Below are positions 41,178 to 50,084 of a stretch of DNA of 64,000 nucleotides, one piece after another (the first letter of the stretch is position 1; each line of letters opens with the position of its first letter). The notes beneath the pieces were generated by a model. The model had not been told where the DNA came from, made no database searches, and saw only the letters and a program-made list of their open reading frames with translations. The translations under genes and the position numbers were made by a program. The stretch is from positions 1,984,001 through 2,048,000 of the forward strand of contig NZ_CP075523.1 of the NCBI RefSeq assembly GCF_018502385.1, read 5' to 3'. This DNA comes from Synechococcus sp. LA31 (GTDB taxonomy: Bacteria; Cyanobacteriota; Cyanobacteriia; PCC-6307; Cyanobiaceae).

Positions 41178-43039
41178 GGGGCAGCAGGAGCGGAACTCTC
41201 ACCCGCTGACGGCAGCGCTGGCAGAGGTGCCAGCTGCGGTGGGTCCGCGCGCAGCGACAGGGTGATCAAGGCCGACGCCAAACCCTCGTTGGTGACCAGG
41301 AGCTGCACCGGGGAACGCTTGACCGCGCCGATGGTTGCCACCCGCAGGGGCCCGCGGGGTTCCAGCACTGCGCCATCAGCGCTGAACAGGCTCATCTGCA
41401 TCAGGGGCGAACCATTCACCCCCAGCACCAGGCGGCTCTCCGCCGGCAAGCGAATCGGAAACAGGCGCGCGCCACCCGCCGGCACCGCGGCCGACACCAC
41501 GCGGGTTTCACCCAGCTGGGCCTGGATCGCCTCGATGCGCACGTTGGCCAGGCCCTGCTCTGCGGCGGCATACCAGAGCTGACGGAAGGGTTCGGGTGGG
41601 ATTTCACCGCTGGAGCGGCCTGGCAGCAGGTTTTGAGCACTGCCCGACACCAGCTGCTCCACCACCGAGCCACTCAGGCCCTGGGCCACCAGATCTCCCT
41701 GGCGGCGGCGCCAATCGCCAGCGGTGAAGCGGCCCAGGCGGGTGCGCAGCTCCAGCGGCAGCTGCTCCACCCGGCTCAGCCAATCCTGCGCCAGCTCATT
41801 CCACACCTTGCGCAGGGGAGCGTCATCAAGGCTGTCGCTGGGCAGGCGGCCGCCCCGCTCCGGGTATTGGGCCAAGAGGCTGGCATCCACCAGCTTGAGA
41901 AACCAGCCGCGATCGATCTGCAGGGCCCGCAGACGATTGAGCAACTGCTGGCGCTGATTCACCTCCGCCGGCGGCAGGCTGCTGGGCAGCTGCACGGTTG
42001 GCCCTGCGGTGGGGCTGCTCACCCGGCCGCGGCTCAACAACACCCAACCCAGCCCGGTGCCCAGCACCGCTGACACCACCAGGGCGATCACCACCGGCCA
42101 CAGCCGGCCTTCGGCAGCTTCCTCCTTCAACGCCTGGCGGGAGCGCGGCAAGGGCGGCTGAGCAGGGGCAGCCACCAGCGGCAAGGCCGGGCTTGGCTGG
42201 GGGGGCGGCACCAGCACCACGGTGCGATCAGCCCGGGCCACCGGACCGGTGCTCTCGGGCATGGGCAACTGCTGCAAAGCCTGGAGGGCAGCCGATGCCG
42301 AAGGGAAGCGCGCGTCGGCATCGACAGTGAGCAGGCGTTCGAACACCGCCTTGAGGTCTGGCTCCTGATCGAGAGCGACGGGCCAGCGCCACTTCAGGCT
42401 GGCTGGATCGAGCAGCTGGGCCGGCTCATCACCGCTGAGCAGCACCAACGCCACCACCGCCAGGCTGTAGAGATCCATCCAGGTGGCGGGCGCCTCGCCG
42501 CGGCCTCGCTCCGGCGGTGCATAGCCGGGGGTCACGCCTGCGGGGCCGAAATCGAGCAGCACCGGCAGGCCGTCGCGGTCGCGGCGGAGCAGGTTGGCGG
42601 GGCTCAGATCGCCATGGCAAAGCCCCTGGCTATGCAGCACCGCCAAAGCCGGCAACAACTGGCGCAGCAACAGCAACACCTCGCCGGCACCAAACACCAG
42701 CTGGCGCTCGCGCCTCCCCTGCAGCAGCTCCGCGTAACTGCTGCCCTCCTGCCACTCGCGAGGCAGCCACAGGTCGCCGTCTTGAGCGATCAGCTCGCCG
42801 AAGCGGGGCACCTGGGGATGCAACACCCCCTGCAAGCGCGGCCAGAGGGCGCGGAACTCAGCCAGCAACGCCTCTTGATCCGCCGAAATGCGCCGCAGCG
42901 CCACCGGCCCATCACCGGCCAGCTGATCACTGGCGCGCCAGAGTTCGCTCTGCTCAGCCCTGGAGAGCTGCCGCTCCAAGCGGTAGCGGCCGGCAATCAG
43001 CTGGGCATGTGGTTGATCCGTGGCGGCAGGCAGGTCCAA
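41171..43039 (-). CDS. membrane-anchored Hanks-type kinase-like protein, probable pseudokinase
   Basis: 622 residues: kinase-like domain at 15-256, Pro-rich linker, one membrane segment at about 315-336 ([20 protein letters not shown]), and an extracytoplasmic domain of about 280 residues. The fold is recognisable ([11 protein letters not shown] at 141-151, DFGPAG at 163-168, [16 protein letters not shown]). The glycine loop is replaced by [10 protein letters not shown], the ATP-anchoring lysine position reads VALRR (Arg49), and the HRDLKP lysine is Ser. Catalysis is therefore doubtful, so a sensor or scaffold role is more likely. It starts 12 bases after the cysteine synthase gene. Confidence 0.85.
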   Translation of the reverse strand: MDLPAATDQPHAQLIAGRYRLERQLSRAEQSELWRASDQLAGDGPVALRRISADQEALLAEFRALWPRLQGVLHPQVPRFGELIAQDGDLWLPREWQEGSSYAELLQGRRERQLVFGAGEVLLLLRQLLPALAVLHSQGLCHGDLSPANLLRRDRDGLPVLLDFGPAGVTPGYAPPERGRGEAPATWMDLYSLAVVALVLLSGDEPAQLLDPASLKWRWPVALDQEPDLKAVFERLLTVDADARFPSASAALQALQQLPMPESTGPVARADRTVVLVPPPQPSPALPLVAAPAQPPLPRSRQALKEEAAEGRLWPVVIALVVSAVLGTGLGWVLLSRGRVSSPTAGPTVQLPSSLPPAEVNQRQQLLNRLRALQIDRGWFLKLVDASLLAQYPERGGRLPSDSLDDAPLRKVWNELAQDWLSRVEQLPLELRTRLGRFTAGDWRRRQGDLVAQGLSGSVVEQLVSGSAQNLLPGRSSGEIPPEPFRQLWYAAAEQGLANVRIEAIQAQLGETRVVSAAVPAGGARLFPIRLPAESRLVLGVNGSPLMQMSLFSADGAVLEPRGPLRVATIGAVKRSPVQLLVTNEGLASALITLSLRADPPQLAPLPALPSAGESSAPAAPQ

Positions 43040-43051
43040 CGCCGAAGCAAC

Positions 43052-44053
43052 TCAGGCTGAGCGCACAGGTTGCTGCAATCCCTTGCTGCTCAGCCACGCA
43101 GCGTCATAGAGCCGTGACCGGTAGCGATCGCCGCTGTCGCACAGCACCGTCACGATCGTGTGCCCAGGACCCAGGCGACGGGCGGTTTCCACAGCGGCGG
43201 CCACATTGATGCCCACCGAGCCACCCAGAAACAGCCCCTCCTGCCAAAGCAGGTTGTAGATCGTGGCGAGAGCGTCTTGGTCGTGGATGCGCACCGCATC
43301 GTCGATGGGGGCACCCTCGAGATTGGCGGTCACGCGGCTATTGCCGATGCCCTCGGTGATCGAGTTGCCCTCACTGGCCAGCTGGCCACTGGTGGCCCAG
43401 CTGTAGAGGGCGCTGCCGTTGGGATCGGCCAGCACGCAGCGCACTCCAGGGTTCTGCTCTTTGAGGTAGAGCGCCACGCCGGCATAGGTGCCGCCGGTGC
43501 CGGTGGCCGCCACCCAGGCATCCACCCGGCCGCCGGTTTGTTGCCAGATCTCGGGGCCGGTGCTGTTGAAGTGGGCGCGGCGGTTGGCCAGGTTGTCGAA
43601 CTGATTGGCCCACACGGCGCCAGGGGTTTCCTCAGCGATGCGGCCAGAGAGGCGCACGTAGTTGTTGGGGTCGCGGTAGGGAACCGCCGGCACGGTGCGC
43701 ACGTCAGCCCCGAGGCTGCGCAACAGGCCGATCTTCTCGGCCGACTGGGTTTCGGGGATCACGATCAAGGCCCGGTAACCGCGGGCATTGCACAGGTGGG
43801 TAAGACCGATGCCGGTGTTGCCAGCGGTGCCCTCCACCACCGTGCCGCCGGGCTTGAGCAGGCCTTGCTCTTCCGCTTCCTGAAGGATTCCAAGGGCAGC
43901 GCGGTCTTTCACCGAGCCACCGGGATTCATGAATTCGGCCTTGCCGAGAATCTCGCAGCCGGTGGCCTCACTGAGGGCATGGAGCCGGATCAGCGGCGTG
44001 TTGCCAACGGCCCCCACAAAGCCGGAGGTGATTCCCGGAGCTCTGGCCGCCAT
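43052..44053 (-). CDS. cysteine synthase (O-acetylserine sulfhydrylase family)
   Basis: About 333 residues from the ATG at 44053; the frame stays open to 44545 but that part is antisense to egtB. The PLP lysine is in NPGGSVKDRAALGI, the phosphate-binding loop TGTGGTYAG, and the substrate loop is EGTAGNTGIGL rather than the usual PTSGNTG. LFLGGSVGINVAAAVE near the C-terminus is typical. It makes cysteine from O-acetylserine and sulfide. Cysteine is also the sulfur donor for ergothioneine, whose genes start next door on the opposite strand. Confidence 0.92.
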   Translation of the reverse strand: MAARAPGITSGFVGAVGNTPLIRLHALSEATGCEILGKAEFMNPGGSVKDRAALGILQEAEEQGLLKPGGTVVEGTAGNTGIGLTHLCNARGYRALIVIPETQSAEKIGLLRSLGADVRTVPAVPYRDPNNYVRLSGRIAEETPGAVWANQFDNLANRRAHFNSTGPEIWQQTGGRVDAWVAATGTGGTYAGVALYLKEQNPGVRCVLADPNGSALYSWATSGQLASEGNSITEGIGNSRVTANLEGAPIDDAVRIHDQDALATIYNLLWQEGLFLGGSVGINVAAAVETARRLGPGHTIVTVLCDSGDRYRSRLYDAAWLSSKGLQQPVRSA

Positions 44054-44137
44054 GCGCTCGCCACCACGCGTTTTGCAGTGGCGCGATCGTAGGGGGCTTG
44101 CTGCCACCCCTAGGGTCTCGAGAGACGCCCCCAGCTC

Positions 44138-45361
44138 ATGGCGCCCTGCGCAGCCCCAGCCCTGCTCACCCGGCTGCGCCAGATCCGCCAGGCCAGTGAA
44201 GCGCTGATTGAGGGTCTCGAGCCGGAAGACCTCTGCCTGCAGGGCATGGCCGATGCCAGCCCCGCCAAATGGCACCTGGGGCACACCAGCTGGTTTTTCG
44301 AGGAGTTTCTGCTGGGCCAGCGGCCCGGCTACGAGCCGGCCGAGAGCCGCTGGCGTTATTTGTTCAACAGCTATTACGAAGCCGTGGGGGAGCGGCACCC
44401 ACGGCCGCAACGGGGTCTGCTGACGCGCCCCCCGATCGCCGAAGTGCTCGCCTGGCGTCAGCGGGTCACCGCTGCCCTTGAGCAAGAGCTGGAGCACCTC
44501 GATCCCACCCTGGTGGAGCTGGGCCTCCAGCACGAGCAACAGCACCAGGAGCTGTTGCTGATGGACCTACTCGATGGCTTCAGCCGCAATCCGCTCGAGC
44601 CGGCGGCCTACCCGGCCGGTGCTGGAGCCGTGCAGCCGGAGGCGACCTACGAGCGCAGCGCCGCAGCGGCCCCGGCCAGCCCGAGCTGGATGGAGGTTGC
44701 GGGAGGGCTGGTGGAGATCGGCCATCCGGGTGGCACAGGCGGCCCCGACGGGTTGCAGGGCTCCTTTCATTTCGATAACGAGGCGCCACGCCATCGGATC
44801 TGGCTTGAGCCCTACGCCATCGCCAACCAACTGGTGAGCAACGCAGAGTTTGCCGATTTCATCGCCGATGGCGGCTACAGCCGCCCGGAGCTGTGGATGA
44901 GCGAAGGCTGGGCCGTGGTGCAGCAGCGGGGCTGGCAGGCTCCGCGTTACTGGCGGGGCGCGTGGGAGTTCACGCTGGCGGGGCGGCGGCCGCGCCAACC
45001 GCAAGCGCCGGTGCGCCATCTGAGCTGGTTTGAAGCCGATGCCTATGCCCGCTGGGCCGGGGCGCGGCTACCCAGCGAAGCGGAATGGGAGCTGGCGGCC
45101 GCCGGCGGTGCGCTGCCCCAGGCCAACGGCTGCCTGTGGCAGTGGACCGGCAGCCCATACCGCCCCTACCCGGGCTTTGCACCGGCGGCGGGAGCGGTGG
45201 GGGAATACAACGGCAAGTTCATGACCTCGCAATTCGTGCTCCGCGGCAGCTGCTTCCTCACGCCAACCGGCCACGAGCGGCTCACCTATCGCAACTTCTA
45301 TCCACCGGCGAGCCGCTGGATGGCCAGTGGCGTGAGGCTGGTGCGCGAGGTGCAGCGATGA
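44138..45361 (+). CDS. egtB: ergothioneine biosynthesis protein EgtB
   Basis: 407 residues. It is a non-haem iron sulfoxide synthase that joins a thiol (cysteine or gamma-glutamylcysteine) to hercynine with O2. The N-terminal DinB-like domain has WHLGHTSWFFEEFLL and HEQQHQELLLMDLL, the three-histidine iron site. The C-terminal FGE-sulfatase domain holds HLSWFEADAYARWAGARLPS and EYNGKFMTSQFVLRGS. It overlaps egtD by 4 bases and heads a four-gene operon. Confidence 0.95.
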   Translation: MAPCAAPALLTRLRQIRQASEALIEGLEPEDLCLQGMADASPAKWHLGHTSWFFEEFLLGQRPGYEPAESRWRYLFNSYYEAVGERHPRPQRGLLTRPPIAEVLAWRQRVTAALEQELEHLDPTLVELGLQHEQQHQELLLMDLLDGFSRNPLEPAAYPAGAGAVQPEATYERSAAAAPASPSWMEVAGGLVEIGHPGGTGGPDGLQGSFHFDNEAPRHRIWLEPYAIANQLVSNAEFADFIADGGYSRPELWMSEGWAVVQQRGWQAPRYWRGAWEFTLAGRRPRQPQAPVRHLSWFEADAYARWAGARLPSEAEWELAAAGGALPQANGCLWQWTGSPYRPYPGFAPAAGAVGEYNGKFMTSQFVLRGSCFLTPTGHERLTYRNFYPPASRWMASGVRLVREVQR

Positions 45362-46344
45362 GGGGTGGCGCCGCAACCGGGGTGGCACGGGCGGTGGAGC
45401 TGCTCGATCTGCATCCCGCCCCGGCGGACATGCGCCAGCTGGTGATCGAGGGCCTCAGCCGCACCCCCAAGCAATTGCCGGCTTGGTTTCTCTACGACGC
45501 CGAAGGTTCCCGCCTGTTTGACCTGATCTGCCAGCAGCCGGAATACACACTCACCGCCACCGAAACCAGCCTGCTTGAGCGGGAGGCCACCGCCATCGCC
45601 GCGGCCCTCGGCAGCGGCACGCTGGTGGAATTCGGCGCCGGCAGTGCCCGCAAGGTGGCACCGCTGCTGCAAGCCCTTAGCCAGCCGGCCTACGTGGCGC
45701 TGGATATCAGCGCTGACCATCTCGAGCCGGCCTGCGCGCGGCTGCAGCAGCAGTTTCCGAAGGTGCCGATCCTGGGTGTGTGCTGCGACTACAGCCAGCT
45801 GGAGCAGCTGCCGGAGCATCCCCTGCTGAGCGGCAAGGCCCATCTGGGCTTCTTCCCTGGCAGCTCCCTGGGCAACTTCAACCCGGAGGCCGCCAGGGCG
45901 CTGCTGCGCCAATTCCACAAACTCCTCGGGCCCGGCAGCACACTGCTCATCGGCATCGACCAGCCCAAGACCCGCGAGCGCCTGGAGGCGGCTTACAACG
46001 ATGCCGCTGGGGTGTCGGCAGCCTTTGCGCTCAACCTGCTCACGCGGCTCAACCGCGATCTAGCCGGCAGCTTTGAGGAAACCGCGTTCCGCTACCAAGC
46101 CGTGTGGAAGCCGGAGCACAGCCATATCGAGATGGCGCTGGTGAGCCAGAAGCAGCAGCAGGTGAAGCTGGCCGGCCAGGTGTGGACCTTTGCCGAGGGG
46201 GAAACGCTGATCACCGAAACCAGCGCGAAATACAGCCCTGAGGCCTTCCTGGAACTGGCGGCATCCGCCGGTTGGCGGGGTAAACGGCGCTGGAGCGATC
46301 CGGCCGGTGATCTATCGCTGCATCTGCTGGTGCAGGCAGACTGA
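45358..46344 (+). CDS. egtD: L-histidine N(alpha)-methyltransferase EgtD
   Basis: 328 residues from the ATG overlapping the egtB stop. It trimethylates histidine to hercynine using SAM. The SAM site is LVEFGAGSARKV, histidine-binding landmarks include FPGSSLGNFNPEAA and IGIDQPKTRERLEAAYND, and the C-terminus has LITETSAKYSP. With EgtB it completes a route to hercynyl-cysteine sulfoxide; the lyase step gene is not visible here. Confidence 0.95.
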   Translation: MRGGAATGVARAVELLDLHPAPADMRQLVIEGLSRTPKQLPAWFLYDAEGSRLFDLICQQPEYTLTATETSLLEREATAIAAALGSGTLVEFGAGSARKVAPLLQALSQPAYVALDISADHLEPACARLQQQFPKVPILGVCCDYSQLEQLPEHPLLSGKAHLGFFPGSSLGNFNPEAARALLRQFHKLLGPGSTLLIGIDQPKTRERLEAAYNDAAGVSAAFALNLLTRLNRDLAGSFEETAFRYQAVWKPEHSHIEMALVSQKQQQVKLAGQVWTFAEGETLITETSAKYSPEAFLELAASAGWRGKRRWSDPAGDLSLHLLVQAD

Positions 46345-46362
46345 ACGCAGCGGGGAGCGAGC

Positions 46363-46602
46363 ATGTCGAGGGAAGAGCAGCGCCGGGCCGTGCGCGAGCT
46401 GCGCGAGACCCTGATCGCCCAGCTGGAGGAGCTCTATGGCGCCGCCTTCGAGAACCTGGCCAGCCAGAACCTGGGCGAAGGCGGCATCGCCCGGCTCACC
46501 CAGCTGCTGCTGCGCTCCCGCGAAGCCGCGATCACCCCACTGCAGGAGGAGATCGAAGCGCCGCTGATCACCAAGGCCCCCGAGCAACCCGAGGCCCGAT
46601 GA
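46363..46602 (+). CDS. hercynine metabolism small protein
   Basis: 79 residues, helical and acidic (RRAVRELRETLIAQLEELYG; EGGIARLTQLLLRSREAAIT). Size and position directly after egtBD match the cyanobacterial family named hercynine metabolism small protein (TIGR04375), defined by its neighbourhood. Its biochemical role is unknown. The stop overlaps the next start by 4 bases. Confidence 0.8.
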   Translation: MSREEQRRAVRELRETLIAQLEELYGAAFENLASQNLGEGGIARLTQLLLRSREAAITPLQEEIEAPLITKAPEQPEAR

Positions 46603-47060
46603 GCTCAGCGGCCGACTGGCTGGAGCAACTGGAGGCCCGGCTGGAGCAACAGCTGGATGCTTTCCTGCAAGCGAATCCTGCCCAAGAAGCGCTCTTGCAG
46701 GAACAAGAACGCCGGGAGCGCCGCCAACGCCAGCGCCAGCTCCTGCAGCAAGCCGAAGCACTTCGGAGCACCCTGCTGCGGCTTGCTGCAGACATTCGCC
46801 AGTGGCGCGACCGCGCCCAGCGAGCGCGCGCCGCCGGCGCCCTCGATCTGGCCGGGCGGGCCGATCAGCAGGTGAATCAACTGATGGAGCGCGGCCGCCA
46901 GCAGTGGCAGGCCCTAGAGCAACTGGGCCAACAGGTGCAGAGCAACACAAACGCCCGGCCGAGCAGCACAGCCAACGAGCCCCTTGATCAGGCCTGGGCC
47001 CGCTTTGAACTCGACCAGGAACTGGAACAGCTGCGCCGCCAACAAAACCAGCGCCACTGA
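46599..47060 (+). CDS. hercynine metabolism protein
   Basis: 153 residues, almost all coiled coil, rich in Gln, Glu and Arg (WLEQLEARLEQQLDAFLQAN; RERRQRQRQLLQQAEALRST). It matches by position and character the TIGR04376 family found with egtB and egtD in cyanobacteria. No catalytic motif is visible, so it may scaffold the two enzymes; that is inference. Confidence 0.78.
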   Translation: MSSAADWLEQLEARLEQQLDAFLQANPAQEALLQEQERRERRQRQRQLLQQAEALRSTLLRLAADIRQWRDRAQRARAAGALDLAGRADQQVNQLMERGRQQWQALEQLGQQVQSNTNARPSSTANEPLDQAWARFELDQELEQLRRQQNQRH

Positions 47061-47106
47061 TCGGTGCGATCCATGGGATTTCTGCTCTCCAAGCTGCGGG
47101 GGCCTG

Positions 47107-47280
47107 GTGATTCCGGTGGCGTGCGACTACCAGCTCCCCAACCGCAGCCGCTACGGCCGGCCCACCGCAGGATCGGTGCTGTTGGGCTTGGCCCCCAACG
47201 CCCAAGCGCTGCATCTGAGCAGCCTTGCGCTGAAAGAGCACCTGGGGCTGGCGCTTTACCGGCTCAAGGGCTGGTCGTAA
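47107..47280 (+). CDS. doubtful small ORF after hercynine genes
   Basis: A 57-residue frame from a GTG (IPVACDYQLPNRSRYGRPTA, then LSSLALKEHLGLALYRLKGW) with G/C-rich third positions that suggest coding. A different frame starting at 47064 begins MGFLLSKLRG, so the pair could also be one frameshifted gene. Nothing is recognised. Confidence 0.3.
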   Translation: MIPVACDYQLPNRSRYGRPTAGSVLLGLAPNAQALHLSSLALKEHLGLALYRLKGWS

Positions 47281-47290
47281 ACGCTTGGGC

Positions 47291-47554
47291 TTACTGCTTG
47301 GGGGCGGGGGGCACCAAGCTCACACCCTCGGGCGGCGGGGTGGGATCGGGATCGGCGATCAGCATGTGCTGAAGCACGATCTCGGGGCGCTCGCTATCGC
47401 GCCAGCGGATGCGGTAGGCGGGCATTTTGGTGCCACGACTGGTGGTTTGCTCCACCGGCTCCATCACCCAACCGCGGCGGGAGCGGCCCTGGGGGTTGCG
47501 CTTCACCACCGCATCAGCGTGCTTGAAGCGGAAACCGACGCGCTCGCCACTCAT
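47291..47554 (-). CDS. conserved hypothetical, cyanobacterial
   Basis: 87 residues, compact and basic (GERVGFRFKHADAVVKRNPQ; YRIRWRDSERPEIVLQHMLI) with a Pro-rich tail. It looks like a single small beta-barrel domain with no membrane segment. Function unknown. It is the same strand as lysS and starts 46 bases from the lysS stop. Confidence 0.6.
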   Translation of the reverse strand: MSGERVGFRFKHADAVVKRNPQGRSRRGWVMEPVEQTTSRGTKMPAYRIRWRDSERPEIVLQHMLIADPDPTPPPEGVSLVPPAPKQ

Positions 47555-47599
47555 GGGATCCCGTGCCCCCCTGCGGGGGAGATTGCCTATCAGGGTTGA

Positions 47600-49120
47600 T
47601 TATCCCATTGCGGGTGTCGCGGGGCCGCTGCGGGCTTCCGGCCGCAGCAGCGGAAAGGCGATCACATCGCGGATCGAGGCGCTGTCGGTGAGCAGCATCA
47701 CCAGCCGGTCGATGCCGATTCCCAGGCCACCGGTGGGGGGCATACCCACCTCAAGGGCCTGGATGAAATCCTCATCCACCTGCTGGGCTTCGTCGTCGCC
47801 GGCGGCCTTGCGGGCCATCTGAGCCTCCAGGCGCTGGCGCTGATCCACCGGATCGATCAGCTCGCTGAAGGCATTGGCGGTTTCGCGGCCCACGATGAAC
47901 AGCTCAAAACGCTCCACCAGGCCGGGCTTGCTGCGGTGGGCCCGGGCCAGGGGCGAATTCTCCACCGGGTAATCGATCACAAAGGTGGGCTGGATCAGAT
48001 CGGTTTCCACCGTTTGCTCGAAGGCCTCCACCAACAAACGGCCCACGGAATCGGCCAAGGCTGGCGTCGCCAATCCCTTGGCTTCCATCGCCGCAGCCGC
48101 CTCGGCGCGGGAGCTGAAGCCGCTGAAATCGAGCCCGGTGGCCTCTTGCACCAGTTCGTGCATGGTCACCCGCCGCCAGGGGGGCGTGAGATCGATCTCG
48201 GTGCCCTGATAGCTGATCACCGTGCTGCCGCACACCTGCTGGCACACGTGAGCAATCAGCTGCTCCGTGAGATCCATCATGTCGTTGTAGTCGGCATAGG
48301 CCTGGTACACCTCAATCGAGGTGAACTCCGGGTTGTGGCGGGTGCTGATGCCCTCGTTGCGGAAGATCCGGCCCAGCTCATACACCCGCTCGAACCCACC
48401 CACCACCAGCCGCTTGAGGTGCAGCTCGGTGGCGATGCGCAGGGTGAGCGGCAGATCGAGTGCGTTGTGGTGGGTTTCAAACGGCCGGGCATCGGCACCA
48501 CCAGGCACGCTCTGCAGCACCGGCGTTTCGATCTCCAGGAAGCCCCGCTCATCCAGCCAGCGGCGGATTGCACTCACCGCCAGCGCCCGGCGCCGGAAGG
48601 TTTCGCGGGTGTCGGGCGACACGATCAGATCGAGGTAGCGCTGCCGGTAACGCTTCTCCACATCGGCCAGGCCATGCCACTTATCGGGCAGCGGCTGCAG
48701 GCTCTTGCTGAGCATCTGCCAACCCTGCACCTTCACGGAGAGCTCACCGCGATCGGTGCGGCGCAGCGTGCCCTGCACGCCGATCAGATCGCCTGCATCC
48801 ACCAAGGAGGTGATGTGAGCGAAGGCCTCGGGGTCTTCCGGCATCGAGGCCGCGAGCGTGGCCTTTTCGATAAAGAGCTGGATCGGGCCAGTTTCATCGG
48901 CGAGGGTGAAGAAGGCAAGCTTGCCCATCACGCGGCGGGTCATCACCCGGCCGGCCACGGCGACAGCAACGTCGCGCTCCTGGCCGTTGGCCAGATCGGC
49001 GTGGGCTTCCTGCAGGTCTGCGGTGCGGTGGCTGGGCTCAAACCGCAGCGCATAGGGCCCCTGGCCCAGCTCAGCTAGGGCCTTGCCTTTCTCGAGGCGG
49101 GTCTCGCGCAGCTCAGACAA
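47600..49120 (-). CDS. lysS: lysyl-tRNA synthetase, class II
   Basis: 506 residues. The N-terminal OB-fold anticodon domain ([19 protein letters not shown]) is followed by class II motif 2 ([20 protein letters not shown]) and motif 3 ([20 protein letters not shown]). It charges tRNA-Lys. Length and motifs are normal. Confidence 0.97.
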   Translation of the reverse strand: MSELRETRLEKGKALAELGQGPYALRFEPSHRTADLQEAHADLANGQERDVAVAVAGRVMTRRVMGKLAFFTLADETGPIQLFIEKATLAASMPEDPEAFAHITSLVDAGDLIGVQGTLRRTDRGELSVKVQGWQMLSKSLQPLPDKWHGLADVEKRYRQRYLDLIVSPDTRETFRRRALAVSAIRRWLDERGFLEIETPVLQSVPGGADARPFETHHNALDLPLTLRIATELHLKRLVVGGFERVYELGRIFRNEGISTRHNPEFTSIEVYQAYADYNDMMDLTEQLIAHVCQQVCGSTVISYQGTEIDLTPPWRRVTMHELVQEATGLDFSGFSSRAEAAAAMEAKGLATPALADSVGRLLVEAFEQTVETDLIQPTFVIDYPVENSPLARAHRSKPGLVERFELFIVGRETANAFSELIDPVDQRQRLEAQMARKAAGDDEAQQVDEDFIQALEVGMPPTGGLGIGIDRLVMLLTDSASIRDVIAFPLLRPEARSGPATPAMG

Positions 49121-49158
49121 GGGACCGGATCAGCTCAGTTGCCGGCCATCCTGCAGGA

Positions 49159-49965
49159 TCAGCCGGCCGCAGCCATGCCGGCCTCGCCCACACGCTGGGA
49201 GGCGTAGCCGGTGCCGCGCACCGTGAGGATCAACTCAGGGTTACGGGGATCGGGCTCAAGCTTGCCCCGCAGACGGGCCACGTACACATCCACAACCCGC
49301 AGATCGGCAGCGCGCCGCGGCGGATAGCCCCAGAGCTGCTCAAGGATCTCTGCGCGGGGAACCACCCGGCCTGGCTCGCGGAACAGCAGCTCAAGCAGGC
49401 TGAATTCGGTGTAGGTGAGGCCGATGCGCTCACCGTCGCGGGTGACCTGGCGGCGGTTGGTGTCGACCACCAGATCGCCCAGGCGCAGCACGCCCTGACC
49501 AGGAACAACATCACGGGGCTCGGCGCTGGCGGAGCCGCGGCCCACACGGCGCAGGATCGTGGCGATGCGGGCTTCGAGCTCTTTAGGGCTGAAGGGTTTG
49601 GGCAGGTAGTCGTCGGCGCCGAGATCGAGGCCGGCTACGCGCTCAGCGATGGCGTCGAGGGCCGACAGGAAAATGATCGGCACGCAGGATTCAGCCCGCA
49701 GCCGGCGGCACACCGCAAAACCATCGAGCTTGGGCAGCATCACGTCGAGCACGACGAGATCGGGCTGCTCCTGATGAAAAAGGGTAAGAGCTTCTTCGCC
49801 GTCTTCGGCGCACACCACTCGATAGCCGGCTAGCTGCAGACGCATCACCAGCACGCGGCGCACCGCCGGCTCGTCGTCTACCACCAACAAGGTGGCCCTG
49901 TGCTCACCGTTGCCTGACGCGGCCCCGGACGCATCACCGTGCTGGTGCTGGTCGCCGAGGGCCAT
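49159..49965 (-). CDS. OmpR-family response regulator, RpaB/Ycf27-like
   Basis: 268 residues from the ATG at 49965. The receiver domain has LLVVDDEPAVRRVL, the phospho-Asp in LVVLDVMLPKLDGF, and KPFSPKELEARI. The C-terminal winged helix has DTNRRQVTRDGERIGLTYTE and VVDVYVARLRGKLEPDPRNP. Motifs KPFSPKELEARI and DTN(K/R)RQV are those of RpaB, but several positions usually constant in RpaB (for example VPIIMLTALGD) differ, so it may be a paralogue. No histidine kinase is adjacent. Confidence 0.88.
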   Translation of the reverse strand: MALGDQHQHGDASGAASGNGEHRATLLVVDDEPAVRRVLVMRLQLAGYRVVCAEDGEEALTLFHQEQPDLVVLDVMLPKLDGFAVCRRLRAESCVPIIFLSALDAIAERVAGLDLGADDYLPKPFSPKELEARIATILRRVGRGSASAEPRDVVPGQGVLRLGDLVVDTNRRQVTRDGERIGLTYTEFSLLELLFREPGRVVPRAEILEQLWGYPPRRAADLRVVDVYVARLRGKLEPDPRNPELILTVRGTGYASQRVGEAGMAAAG

Positions 49966-50084
49966 ACGCACAACAGGTGATGAAGAAGCGCAACGATACA
50001 GCTCAGGATGAACCGAACGCGCCCCAAACCCTCTGGGAACAGGGCCAATAGCCCAAGTCTTAAGGATTTCTTCCGGCGGAGGAA

